Of a DNA stretch of 44,328 nucleotides, positions 1 to 5,767 are shown piece after piece. Made by a program: the position numbers and the translations under genes. The notes under the pieces were generated by a model. The model made no database searches. It saw nothing but the letters and a program-made list of their open reading frames with translations, and had not been told where the DNA came from. The stretch is from Anaerococcus tetradius ATCC 35098 (lineage in GTDB: Bacteria; Bacillota; Clostridia; Tissierellales; Peptoniphilaceae), in the NCBI RefSeq assembly GCF_000159095.1, contig NZ_GG666295.1:296214-340541 (forward strand), in the 5' to 3' direction. Each line of letters begins with the position of its first letter. Within the stretch, counting starts at the first letter, position 1.

Positions 1-369
1 TAAATCAAGAAACGTCAAGAGGCTTTAAATCACTATTTTATAAAAACCCGAAGTTCTATAAACGTCAAAAAAAATCAAAATATCGTAACAATTTTCGTAA
101 CAAATATCGAATTAGTTACGACGAAAAATGAGAGGCTGATGGTCTCTTTTTTTATGCAATAAGTTTTTTAGAAATTATCTTATACCCCCTCTACACCCCT
201 TGTAAACACTAGCCTAGCTCCTAGAAGCCCTTATAAGCGTTTTAAAATCTTTAGCCATACCATAGGTATACTAATATTAATTATAAATGAAGATATTTAG
301 GATATTTTAATTATTGTGATAATATTTAGCTTATAAATTCAAATTTTAGCACTTTTTTAAATTTACGCA
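1..369. other. left end of the prophage, no convincing gene
   Basis: AT-rich stretch beyond the lysis and conversion genes, where the distal attachment site of such a prophage is expected. It holds the paired CGTAACAA repeats (84-105), an inverted GTTACG (115-120) and two copies of AAACGTCAA (10-18 and 60-68). ATAAACGTC recurs at 44317-44325, at the very end of the window. One + frame is open from base 3 to a TGA at 129-131 and reads as a very basic 42-codon tail. It could be the 3' end of a host or phage gene cut by the window edge, but nothing identifies it. No other gene is visible. Confidence 0.5.
84..105 (+). repeat. CGTAACAA tandem pair, left end
   Basis: Two CGTAACAA units start 12 nt apart (84 and 96), the second extended to CGTAACAAAT. 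The same arrangement, with the same spacing and extension but a different 4-nt spacer, lies just after the integrase gene at 44259-44280. Direct repeats shared by both ends of an integrase-bearing element fit arm-type integrase binding sites or attachment-site flanks. The exact crossover core cannot be fixed from this window. Confidence 0.6.
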
Positions 370-399
370 CAAAAAAAGACCGCCTTCAATAGACGGCCT
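370..399 (-). terminator. rho-independent terminator
   Basis: Read on the minus strand, arms 391-399 and 377-385 form a 9-bp stem with two G-U pairs and a 5-nt loop, followed by seven U. It ends the leftward transcript of the 457-648 gene and so of the whole lysis and conversion end. Confidence 0.85.
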
Positions 400-456
400 A
401 GGATAACCCATTTATATCATTTTATTCTTTAATTAGTTCTTTTTCAAGTGCGTATG

Positions 457-648
457 TTAATACCTTAGAAAAGTTAATTCCTTCTCTTTTTCTTCTATCA
501 TATTCTTCAATTCTTCTAAATCTTCTAATGTAGCCCTATTTCTTATAAAGCCCCTAGCTGCACTCCTGGCATTTAAATATCTTGTGTATTCTCTATTTTT
601 ATCTTGCCATTTTTTATTCGCTTCTGTTTGTCCACTACTTTTATTCAT
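457..648 (-). CDS. small phage protein, conserved hypothetical
   Basis: A 63-aa charged, probably cytosolic helical protein. The central segment TRYLNARSAARGFIRNRAT followed by a Glu/Leu-rich helix resembles small uncharacterised proteins common in Firmicutes genomes and phages, many with a closely similar RSTARSFI-type motif. I recognise the type, not a function. The binding site GAGGAG overlaps the stop codon of the tiny membrane peptide gene upstream (659-745), suggesting translational coupling. A terminator follows. Confidence 0.7.
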   Translation of the reverse strand: MNKSSGQTEANKKWQDKNREYTRYLNARSAARGFIRNRATLEDLEELKNMIEEKEKELTFLRY

Positions 649-658
649 TTTTTCTCCT

Positions 659-745
659 CTAGCTTTTTTTAGAATTGCTATAAGCCTTTAAAGAAATTAT
701 TAAGGCCATTATAGATATAATCAGTGTTATAACTCTTATAGTCAT
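659..745 (-). CDS. tiny membrane peptide (28 aa)
   Basis: Encodes a 28-residue peptide beginning MTIRVITLII, with one hydrophobic helix (about residues 3-20) and a Lys/Ser C-terminus ending NSKKS. No clear Shine-Dalgarno site precedes the ATG. Its stop overlaps the binding site of the 457-648 gene, which supports a real cistron. Architecture matches the 31-aa peptide just upstream and, broadly, type I toxin or holin-like peptides. Function unknown. Confidence 0.5.
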   Translation of the reverse strand: MTIRVITLIISIMALIISLKAYSNSKKS

Positions 746-802
746 TTGCTTTTAACAATGGATAAAGTATTATATTATCGACCCCGTAAGGGGGAAGGAT
801 AA

Positions 803-898
803 TTAATTATCCTTCTTGCTAGCCTTGTACTGTACGATAGCGGTTGTTAATGTTACTATCGCAGTTGCAAGGCTTATTATTTTTTCAATAATATCCAT
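803..898 (-). CDS. tiny membrane peptide (31 aa) with its own promoter
   Basis: Encodes a 31-residue peptide starting MDIIEKIISLATAIV, with one transmembrane helix (about residues 4-23) and a Lys-rich tail ending KASKKDN. A strong GAAAGGAGG site lies 6 nt before the ATG. A consensus promoter (923-951) precedes it with a 14-bp palindrome in the spacer. The 3' end runs into a perfect 20-nt inverted repeat (795-814), followed by CCCC-GTAA-GGGG. It resembles type I toxin or holin-like peptides in size and topology but no family can be assigned. It is likely expressed from the prophage independently of the late genes. Confidence 0.7.
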   Translation of the reverse strand: MDIIEKIISLATAIVTLTTAIVQYKASKKDN

Positions 899-922
899 TG
901 CTTACCTCCTTTCTATATTTAT

Positions 923-951
923 ATTATACTATCGATAGTAAATTATGTCAA
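923..951 (-). promoter_or_regulatory. consensus promoter with palindromic operator
   Basis: Reading leftward: TTGACA (946-951), 17-nt spacer, TATAAT (923-928). The perfect palindrome TACTATCGATAGTA (927-940) covers part of the -10 box and the spacer, as expected of a repressor site. CTATCG half-sites recur inside the downstream gene near 834-839 and 855-860. It drives the 31-aa peptide gene. Confidence 0.85.
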
Positions 952-970
952 TACTTTTTAAAAATAAGCA

Positions 971-1002
971 CAAAAAAAGACCACCTAATTAAAGATGGTC
1001 TT
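971..1002 (-). terminator. terminator after the holin gene
   Basis: Minus-strand arms AAGACCATCT (993-1002) and AGGTGGTCTT (977-986) make a 10-bp stem with a 6-nt loop, then seven U. A T run on the other side (1005-1010) may let it work in both directions. It separates the holin from the self-promoted 31-aa peptide gene. Confidence 0.85.
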
Positions 1003-1010
1003 AGTTTTTT

Positions 1011-1217
1011 CTATTCCTGGTCTTTTTTGTACGCCTCACTTGATATCTTAACTAGTGCTCCCAAAAGTGCATTAACCGCCGCTAGTACCGCAGTAACTCT
1101 TTCCACATGTCCGTAGTTATAAGCTCCCAGTATCGCAATTATAAAGGTACTCACTGGTATTGCTATTAGCGATATAGTTTTTAAAGTATCGTAAGTTTTG
1201 TCGTTCTTAAAAATCAT
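1011..1217 (-). CDS. phage holin
   Basis: A 68-aa membrane protein with two hydrophobic helices (about residues 13-33 and 40-58) around a short polar turn, and a charged C-terminus. The FKNDKTYDTLKTISLIAIP start and the LGALVKISSEAYKKDQE end match the small class II holins of Gram-positive phages (Dp-1-like type). Holins time lysis by permeabilising the membrane so endolysin can act. A strong AGGAGG site is present. The gene sits directly behind the hicB terminator with no room for a promoter, so late read-through probably expresses it. Confidence 0.85.
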   Translation of the reverse strand: MIFKNDKTYDTLKTISLIAIPVSTFIIAILGAYNYGHVERVTAVLAAVNALLGALVKISSEAYKKDQE

Positions 1218-1240
1218 TTTTTCCTCCTAAATTTCTGTAC

Positions 1241-1269
1241 TAAAAAAGCGACTACAAAAGTAATCGCTT
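1241..1269 (-). terminator. terminator after hicB
   Basis: Minus-strand stem of 10 bp (arms 1260-1269 and 1246-1255, one G-U pair) with a UUUU loop and a U6 tail. It lies between hicB and the holin gene, so late transcripts must read through it to reach the holin. Confidence 0.85.
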
Positions 1270-1274
1270 AATTC

Positions 1275-1619
1275 TTACATGCTTAATTTATATAAAGCTA
1301 ATTGATTTAACGAAATCCCCTCATCCTCTGCTTCTTCCGCAAGTTTTTTATGCAATGATTTAGGCAATCTTAAATTAAATTTGCCTGAATATGTCTTATC
1401 AACTGGTTCTGGAATTTTTTCTTTATCTTCAATCATTACTTCCAAGTTGCTTGCTAGCATTTCCATTGCTAAATTGTAGCATTCTTCAAGGGTATCCCCA
1501 TCTGCCCTTACTTCAGGTATTTCTTGAACTTGCCCAAAGTAATAGTCGCCATCCTCATCTTTAACTTTATGAATTTTTACATTCCATGGTAAAGATAAAT
1601 AATAGTTTAACTCTTTCAT
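1275..1619 (-). CDS. hicB: HicB-type antitoxin
   Basis: A 114-aa protein with the HicB layout. The N-terminal part-RNase-H-like fold (GDYYFGQVQEIPEVRADGDT, then LEECYNLAMEML) neutralises the toxin. The C-terminal ribbon-helix-helix (FNLRLPKSLHKKLAEEAE, then SLNQLALYKL) should bind the operon promoter. It lies just downstream of the toxin gene, the usual hicAB order. It should autorepress the 1911-1939 promoter together with HicA. Confidence 0.9.
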   Translation of the reverse strand: MKELNYYLSLPWNVKIHKVKDEDGDYYFGQVQEIPEVRADGDTLEECYNLAMEMLASNLEVMIEDKEKIPEPVDKTYSGKFNLRLPKSLHKKLAEEAEDEGISLNQLALYKLSM

Positions 1620-1648
1620 AAAAATGTATTTGACTAGTCTTAGGGGAG

Positions 1649-1888
1649 CTAATCCTCCCCATCTAGTATTTTCAGTAGGTCTTCAACTTGATATTTTTTT
1701 ACTGGATTTCTAGCTAATACTAAGTTAAAAACTTTACCGTCTGACTTTCTTTTGAAAACTTTATGACTACCAGCGTTGGATTTTCTTCTTTCAAATCCTT
1801 CCCATTCTAACACTTTTTCAATTTCGTCCGGACTAATGTTATTGGGGTTGGTCTTCATCTTCTTGATAAGCTTATCTTTTTTAGTCAA
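1649..1888 (-). CDS. hicA: HicA-type mRNA interferase toxin
   Basis: A 79-aa HicA-type toxin from a TTG start at 1888, chosen because GGAGGTGA lies 7 nt upstream. A longer reading from 1972 would run through the promoter and has no such site. HicA proteins are small double-stranded-RNA-binding-fold ribonucleases. The catalytic His is probably in GSHKVFKR, following the GFERRKSNAGSH stretch. It pairs with hicB downstream. The pair has its own promoter at the end of the endolysin gene, so it can be made in the lysogen. Confidence 0.85.
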   Translation of the reverse strand: MTKKDKLIKKMKTNPNNISPDEIEKVLEWEGFERRKSNAGSHKVFKRKSDGKVFNLVLARNPVKKYQVEDLLKILDGED

Positions 1889-1910
1889 ATACTTTTCACC
1901 TCCTGCTATT

Positions 1911-1939
1911 ATAGTACCATATATAGTATCATTTGTCAA
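1911..1939 (-). promoter_or_regulatory. hicAB promoter
   Basis: TTGACA (1934-1939), 17-nt spacer, TACTAT (1911-1916) on the minus strand, immediately after the endolysin stop codon and about 23 nt before the hicA start. A second possible -10, TATAAT, lies just downstream. The spacer region carries the imperfect symmetry GATACTATATATGGTAC, a possible HicB operator. Confidence 0.75.
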
Positions 1940-1940
1940 G

Positions 1941-2690
1941 CTAAAAAAGTATCCATGGAGTAGTATCTCCACTAGTACATCTATAAGCTACATATCTTCT
2001 TTCTCCTGATTCATCACCAATATATGAGATCCATCTATATCCGTTTTCTTCATATACAGAATCGTAGTAGATATTTTCCCACGCTCCGTACTGTGCGACT
2101 ATTGGTGCATCCGTACTTGGATAAGCCCTTACATTACATACAGTAGTGGTAAATCCGTGCCAATCTTCATCTTTAACCTTGTGCCATTTAGTAGATGAAG
2201 TAGTTTTTTGCTTAGGCTTAGATTCTTCTACTGCTCCTATTGGTCTAAAGTATCTTACAGGATAATATGAATCATCTAGGTAATACCAGTATCCCTCATT
2301 CTCGTTATTTGTTGTTACTGTCCAATTAAGCCCAGCGTTACAGTGGATAATCTCTCCTTTTCTTAGGAATATTCCAGTATGGCCATACTCTCCACCGCTT
2401 CCGCCTTCTACACCTTTTACAAAGATATCTCCTTCTCTTACTTCATTATAAGAGATTTCCTTGAGATATTTGCCTTCTCTAGCTAATCTGAACAAGTCTT
2501 CTGTGGATCCATTCCACATTGTTTCAGGTATAAATTTACCTTTCTTAAGACACTTATAAACAAAAGATGAACAGTCGTCTGTAGCACTGTTATAGCTTGC
2601 TTCCTTTCCGATTCTTCCTCCACCCATAACGTATTCAGGTACATGCCATCTACTTTTTGCATAGTCTATCATTGCTTTTACACTTCCCAT
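1941..2690 (-). CDS. endolysin: NlpC/P60-like amidase plus SH3 domain
   Basis: A 249-aa peptidoglycan hydrolase. The N-terminal cysteine amidase/peptidase domain (about 1-155) shows catalytic Cys40 in DDCSSFVYKCL and His104 in GEYGHTGIFL, with a further His116 (phage amidase_5/NlpC-P60 type). A Lys/Ser/Thr linker (about 156-170) precedes an SH3-like wall-binding domain (about 172-249). No signal peptide is present, so export needs the holin. It sits in the lysis cassette after the XhlA-like gene. The hicAB promoter begins at its stop codon. Confidence 0.92.
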   Translation of the reverse strand: MGSVKAMIDYAKSRWHVPEYVMGGGRIGKEASYNSATDDCSSFVYKCLKKGKFIPETMWNGSTEDLFRLAREGKYLKEISYNEVREGDIFVKGVEGGSGGEYGHTGIFLRKGEIIHCNAGLNWTVTTNNENEGYWYYLDDSYYPVRYFRPIGAVEESKPKQKTTSSTKWHKVKDEDWHGFTTTVCNVRAYPSTDAPIVAQYGAWENIYYDSVYEENGYRWISYIGDESGERRYVAYRCTSGDTTPWILF

Positions 2691-2712
2691 ATTTACCTCC
2701 TTATATGTTCTT

Positions 2713-2737
2713 AAAAAGGACTAACTTTCGCTAGCCC
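2713..2737 (-). terminator. terminator with GAAA tetraloop
   Basis: Minus-strand stem of 8 bp (arms 2730-2737 and 2718-2725, two G-U pairs) closed by a GAAA loop, then UUUUU. It starts at the stop codon of the XhlA-like gene, so it may reduce endolysin transcription relative to the tail genes. Confidence 0.75.
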
Positions 2738-3099
2738 TCATTGTCCTTCTCATTATCAATTATAATATTATCAACTTTAGTATTTAAAACAGTAACATCC
2801 TCTTGTATTTTCTTGACCCCTTGCTTAATCTCAGCAAGGGAAGCTCCAGAAGAAGTAGAGTGTACCTCTAGTTTCTCTGACAATCCGCCTAGTTTGCTAT
2901 TAGTTCCATTAGTACTTACCGCAAACTTTTCAGTAAGATCAATTAGTTTTTGGTTATTTTCTTTTTGTAGTTGTCTATCCTCCTTCCTCTCTTCTCTTTT
3001 CGTATTAGTATCATCTATATATGTTTTTAAAAAAATAGCTGCTATTATCACTAATGGTCCATTTTTAACAATAGCTGCTGCTAGCCAATTAAGTGTCAT
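2731..3099 (-). CDS. XhlA-like membrane and coiled-coil lysis protein
   Basis: A 122-aa protein with one N-terminal transmembrane helix (about 8-25, IVKNGPLVIIAAIFLKTYI), then a highly charged coiled coil to the C-terminus. Its position just before the endolysin and its topology resemble XhlA/BhlA-type holin accessory proteins. XhlA homologs usually have the helix at the C-terminus, so the exact family is uncertain. Confidence 0.6.
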   Translation of the reverse strand: MTLNWLAAAIVKNGPLVIIAAIFLKTYIDDTNTKREERKEDRQLQKENNQKLIDLTEKFAVSTNGTNSKLGGLSEKLEVHSTSSGASLAEIKQGVKKIQEDVTVLNTKVDNIIIDNEKDNEG

Positions 3100-3130
3100 T
3101 TTATCACCTACCTTTTATGAGTAATTAATT

Positions 3131-3766
3131 TTATCCTATCTTCTTCCAACCTTCAGGATATTGGCTAGGACTAAAGGTATTGCTATCTACGGTTGACTCA
3201 TATATTCCCCCTTCAAAACTTACCTTGTCCCCCTTGTTATAAGCGTCATGAGCTCCAGTAGGTTGTCTAAATTCTGCCACCACTTCACTTGTGTTTCCTG
3301 CTTCATCTTTTATCGTTACGTTTAAAAACTCGGTATATAGGGAAGGTGTTGATGATGGTATCCATGTAGTTTGGCTTCTATGCTCTTGGATAACTTCATA
3401 AATTTTTCCATCAAAGATAAATTTATCTTTTTCTTTATACTCTTTACCTACCTTATACTCGTCGTATCTAGATAAGATTTCTTCCTTTTGGTCTTTCGAC
3501 AAGTCTTTAGCAAGTGTGATTGTCTTTAGTATAGACTTAATTGATTGTTCTTGCTCTTCTTGTCTTTTTGCTAAATCTTCTAAAGCCTTTGATGGGCTAA
3601 ACTCTCTCGCTAGCTTACCAATCGCTCTTTGCTCTAAGATATCATCTTCGACATTTGTCAAATCTCCGCTAAAAGATACGACAAAATCCCTGTAAGGCTC
3701 TTGTAGTGTGAGTCTTACCTTAGTCTCATCTGTGCCAGTGTAATATGATTTTTGTATTCTGTACAT
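3131..3766 (-). CDS. tail-associated protein with CBM5/12-like modules
   Basis: A 211-aa protein. The N-terminal region (about 1-100) starts with a beta segment and continues as a coiled coil. Two C-terminal modules resemble carbohydrate-binding module 5/12 (chitin-binding type 3). The first is around FDGKIYEVIQEHRSQTTWIP, the second around YNKGDKVSFEGGIYEST with a terminal WKKIG. Such modules bind wall glycans on tail or baseplate proteins. It is the last structural gene before lysis. A terminator (3791-3814) separates it from the tail-tip family. Confidence 0.7.
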   Translation of the reverse strand: MYRIQKSYYTGTDETKVRLTLQEPYRDFVVSFSGDLTNVEDDILEQRAIGKLAREFSPSKALEDLAKRQEEQEQSIKSILKTITLAKDLSKDQKEEILSRYDEYKVGKEYKEKDKFIFDGKIYEVIQEHRSQTTWIPSSTPSLYTEFLNVTIKDEAGNTSEVVAEFRQPTGAHDAYNKGDKVSFEGGIYESTVDSNTFSPSQYPEGWKKIG

Positions 3767-3790
3767 GTGTACCTCCTTAAAATTTTATAT

Positions 3791-3814
3791 AAAAAAGAGA
3801 GTCTAAACTCTCTT
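3791..3814 (-). terminator. terminator after the tail-tip gene family
   Basis: Minus-strand AAGAGAGT (807-814 side) pairs with ACTCTCTT across a 4-nt loop in an 8-bp perfect stem, then UUUUUU. It ends the run of four CBM-like paralogs, overlapping the stop region of the last one. Confidence 0.85.
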
Positions 3815-4280
3815 AATTATTTGGTCTTATTTCTTGATATTCTCCTTCGGGTGGTAATAAAGACTTATTTGTAACTGATAAGTTATTTACATTTGGCAAA
3901 TAAACTTCACTCATGTTATTTTCTTCGTATATTGTTGGATTAAATAGCTCTATACCTATATTTGCACATGCTTCATATACGTTTGTGTAAACATAAAAAT
4001 ATGCCATTTTATTTTTTACATATTTAAATTTATAAGTAAATTCTCTAACATTAGTTGTTGTAGGAAACATGTACCAACCTACATCTTCTTCATCTCCTAT
4101 TCCAATTGAAAATCGTCCAGTTCCTTTAGAGGTTTGTTTGGTTATGCCAGAAAATATATAATTTTTTCCCTCCACTAAATTTGTTTGGTCTATCTTTATT
4201 TTTAAACTATTATAATTATTATCAATTTTATCTCGCTTCCAATAAGGCTTTTGTGCCCATAGGTTGTGCTTAACTAACAT
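3813..4280 (-). CDS. CBM-like tail-tip paralog 4 (no G tract)
   Basis: A 155-aa all-beta protein, the most divergent member of a tandem family of four. Its start (HNLWAQKPYWK) aligns with the NLY/NLI starts of the paralogs. The core TNLVEGKNYIFSGITKQ then SKGTGRFSIGI matches their NLEEGQEYTISFF then NGSGKLNVVV pattern. It ends PPEGEYQEIRPNN, equivalent to GGGYHEVYPL. The family resembles jelly-roll carbohydrate-binding modules of type 4/9 on phage tail proteins and probably recognises the cell surface. Unlike its three neighbours it lacks a G tract, so it reads as a fixed version. Confidence 0.65.
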   Translation of the reverse strand: MLVKHNLWAQKPYWKRDKIDNNYNSLKIKIDQTNLVEGKNYIFSGITKQTSKGTGRFSIGIGDEEDVGWYMFPTTTNVREFTYKFKYVKNKMAYFYVYTNVYEACANIGIELFNPTIYEENNMSEVYLPNVNNLSVTNKSLLPPEGEYQEIRPNN

Positions 4281-4325
4281 AACCCACCCCCAATCTTAAC
4301 TGGTCGAAATCGACTAGTTTTAAAT

Positions 4326-4781
4326 CTAGAGTGGATACACCTCTTGGAATACCCCCCCCGCTAGGAAAATGGCTTGTTTACTAGGTTCTAGACTGCTTTT
4401 GTTTGATATATATTGAGTTTCTGTATCTCCTTTTTCTAGTTTTATTTTTTTAAATGAAGCTGCTATATTATTCGTTTTTCCTACCACATCTGAAAATAAC
4501 ATTATCAACGCTGTTTGGTCTTTCTGGAATATAAAACTTTTTTCAAACTTTGAATTTCCTTTAGCAAACCACCAAGCAATATTAGATGTATTTGTAGAAT
4601 CTTTTACTACAACATTTAACTTACCACTACCATTTAGTGATTGCTCCACAAAAAAACTTATTGTATACTCTTGACCCTCTTCTAAATTTTGAGGAATTTT
4701 TATAGTTTTTGAATTATATATATCATCAGCTGCATCGATTATAACGTCTTTACCTTGATATAAATTTTCATTAATTCTCAC
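4326..4781 (-). CDS. CBM-like tail-tip paralog 3, with G tract
   Basis: A 151-aa jelly-roll-like paralog. The GTG start at 4781 is chosen because AAGGAGG lies 6 nt upstream. It overlaps the shifted-frame stop of the preceding paralog. Order: NENLYQGK start, LEEGQEYTISFFVEQ and NGSGKLNVVV strands, KIKLEKGDTETQYISNKS, then AGGVFQEVYPL at the end. The Gly codons lie in an eight-G run (4352-4359), in frame as sequenced. One extra G would replace the EVYPL end with an out-of-frame extension of about 29 residues reaching into the next gene's start. Probable receptor-binding role, inferred from position and fold. Confidence 0.75.
   Translation of the reverse strand: MRINENLYQGKDVIIDAADDIYNSKTIKIPQNLEEGQEYTISFFVEQSLNGSGKLNVVVKDSTNTSNIAWWFAKGNSKFEKSFIFQKDQTALIMLFSDVVGKTNNIAASFKKIKLEKGDTETQYISNKSSLEPSKQAIFLAGGVFQEVYPL
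4352..4359 (-). repeat. G8 tract in paralog 3
   Basis: Eight consecutive G on the coding strand, ten codons before the stop. Homopolymer runs of this length are prone to slipped-strand mispairing. The present length keeps the family-typical ending in frame. Confidence 0.9.
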
Positions 4782-5290
4782 GCTGCAACCTCCTTCCTAA
4801 AAGAAGATTGCTCAATAAATCTATGAGATAGGATATACTTCCTTGAAGTACCCCCCCCGATAAAATATTGACGTTTAGCCGTTTCTATATCTTTTTCATT
4901 TGGAATAAATAACGTTCTGACCTCTCCTTTCTCTAGCTTGAGTTCTGACCTTTCTGCTGTTTTGTAATTTGTCTTACCTCCTTCGTCTACATAAATCCCT
5001 ATGCAGTTCATTTTGCTTGAATCATATACAAAGCTAGCTTTAAAATCATTTACTGGCACTTTTTTTGCGTACAGCACGTTATTATCGTCTATTCCAACAT
5101 TGGCAGTAAGTATAGTTGCATAACCAGAGCCATTTTTTCCTTGTTTTAATTTACAAGAAACAGTATATGTCTCTCCATCAATTAATCCACTAGGCAACAC
5201 GTATCTCCAATGTTTCCAAGCCCTATCATCTGATTTTGTATAATCATTACTTAAATCTTTTTTACTAATTAAATTAGGATTAATTAACAT
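4778..5290 (-). CDS. CBM-like tail-tip paralog 2, frame-shifted at its G tract
   Basis: A 170-aa member, from LINPNLISKKDL through LIDGETYTVSCKLKQ and NGSGYATILTANVG to SELKLEKGEVRTLFIPNEK, matching the family. It departs from the others after the run of eight G (4851-4858), ending in an unrelated basic tail (GGGTSRKYILSHRFIEQ onward). With nine G the frame would instead read GGGYFKEVYPIS and stop at 4821, matching the paralog ending GGGYHEVYPL. The deposited copy therefore looks like the shifted phase of a slippage-prone gene, or a homopolymer sequencing error. In this phase its stop overlaps the start of paralog 3. Confidence 0.7.
   Translation of the reverse strand: MLINPNLISKKDLSNDYTKSDDRAWKHWRYVLPSGLIDGETYTVSCKLKQGKNGSGYATILTANVGIDDNNVLYAKKVPVNDFKASFVYDSSKMNCIGIYVDEGGKTNYKTAERSELKLEKGEVRTLFIPNEKDIETAKRQYFIGGGTSRKYILSHRFIEQSSFRKEVAA
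4851..4858 (-). repeat. G8 tract in paralog 2, one short of the family frame
   Basis: Eight coding-strand G. Nine would restore the conserved EVYP ending. The equivalent tract in paralog 1 has nine. Confidence 0.9.
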
Positions 5291-5311
5291 AAATTAACCC
5301 CCTTATATCCA

Positions 5312-5767
5312 CTATAGAGGGTAGACTTCGTGATACCCCCCCCCGATTGGGAAAATGGCTTGATTTTCAGCTTTCACTTTGCTTTTGTGTGGTATATATT
5401 GAGTTGCTGCATCTCCAAACTCTAATTTAATATTAAAAGCTTTCAACCCCACATCATCGGTTTTGCCTGCTAAATCTGTATAACAAAGAATACGCGTATT
5501 CTCTGTTTTATCAAAAGTTAATTCTAGCCTATCTTTAACACTATTCTTCTTAAAATCTTGTAAACTAGAACCTATTACTCTACCAAAATTAACATATCCT
5601 GAACCGTTTTCTGTCTGATTTAAATTTAAAGATATTGTATACTTTTTATTTTCTTCTAAATTATCGATTTCTGATTTACTTAAAATTGTAATAAAGTTAT
5701 ACATACCTCTGGCTTTAGGATAGCTTAAAATTTGGTCTCCTTCATATAAATTATCTCTTATTATCAT
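5312..5767 (-). CDS. CBM-like tail-tip paralog 1, with G tract
   Basis: A 151-aa jelly-roll-like protein, first of the tandem family, overlapping the BppU-like gene by 4 nt (ATGA junction). Landmarks: RDNLYEGDQIL, LEENKKYTISLNLNQ, NGSGYVNFGRV, IKLEFGDAATQYIPHKS and GGGYHEVYPL at the end. The three Gly codons are a pure nine-G run (5336-5344), in frame as sequenced. Position downstream of BppU suggests a baseplate or tail-tip adhesin. Carbohydrate binding is inferred from fold resemblance. Confidence 0.75.
   Translation of the reverse strand: MIIRDNLYEGDQILSYPKARGMYNFITILSKSEIDNLEENKKYTISLNLNQTENGSGYVNFGRVIGSSLQDFKKNSVKDRLELTFDKTENTRILCYTDLAGKTDDVGLKAFNIKLEFGDAATQYIPHKSKVKAENQAIFPIGGGYHEVYPL
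5336..5344 (-). repeat. G9 tract in paralog 1
   Basis: Nine consecutive coding-strand G encoding Gly-Gly-Gly immediately before YHEVYPL and the stop. Confidence 0.9.

Noticed and set aside
3-131. Open + frame at the left edge
   Set aside because: Very Lys/Arg/Asn-rich, no start in the window and no recognisable motif; could be the end of a host gene but cannot be supported.
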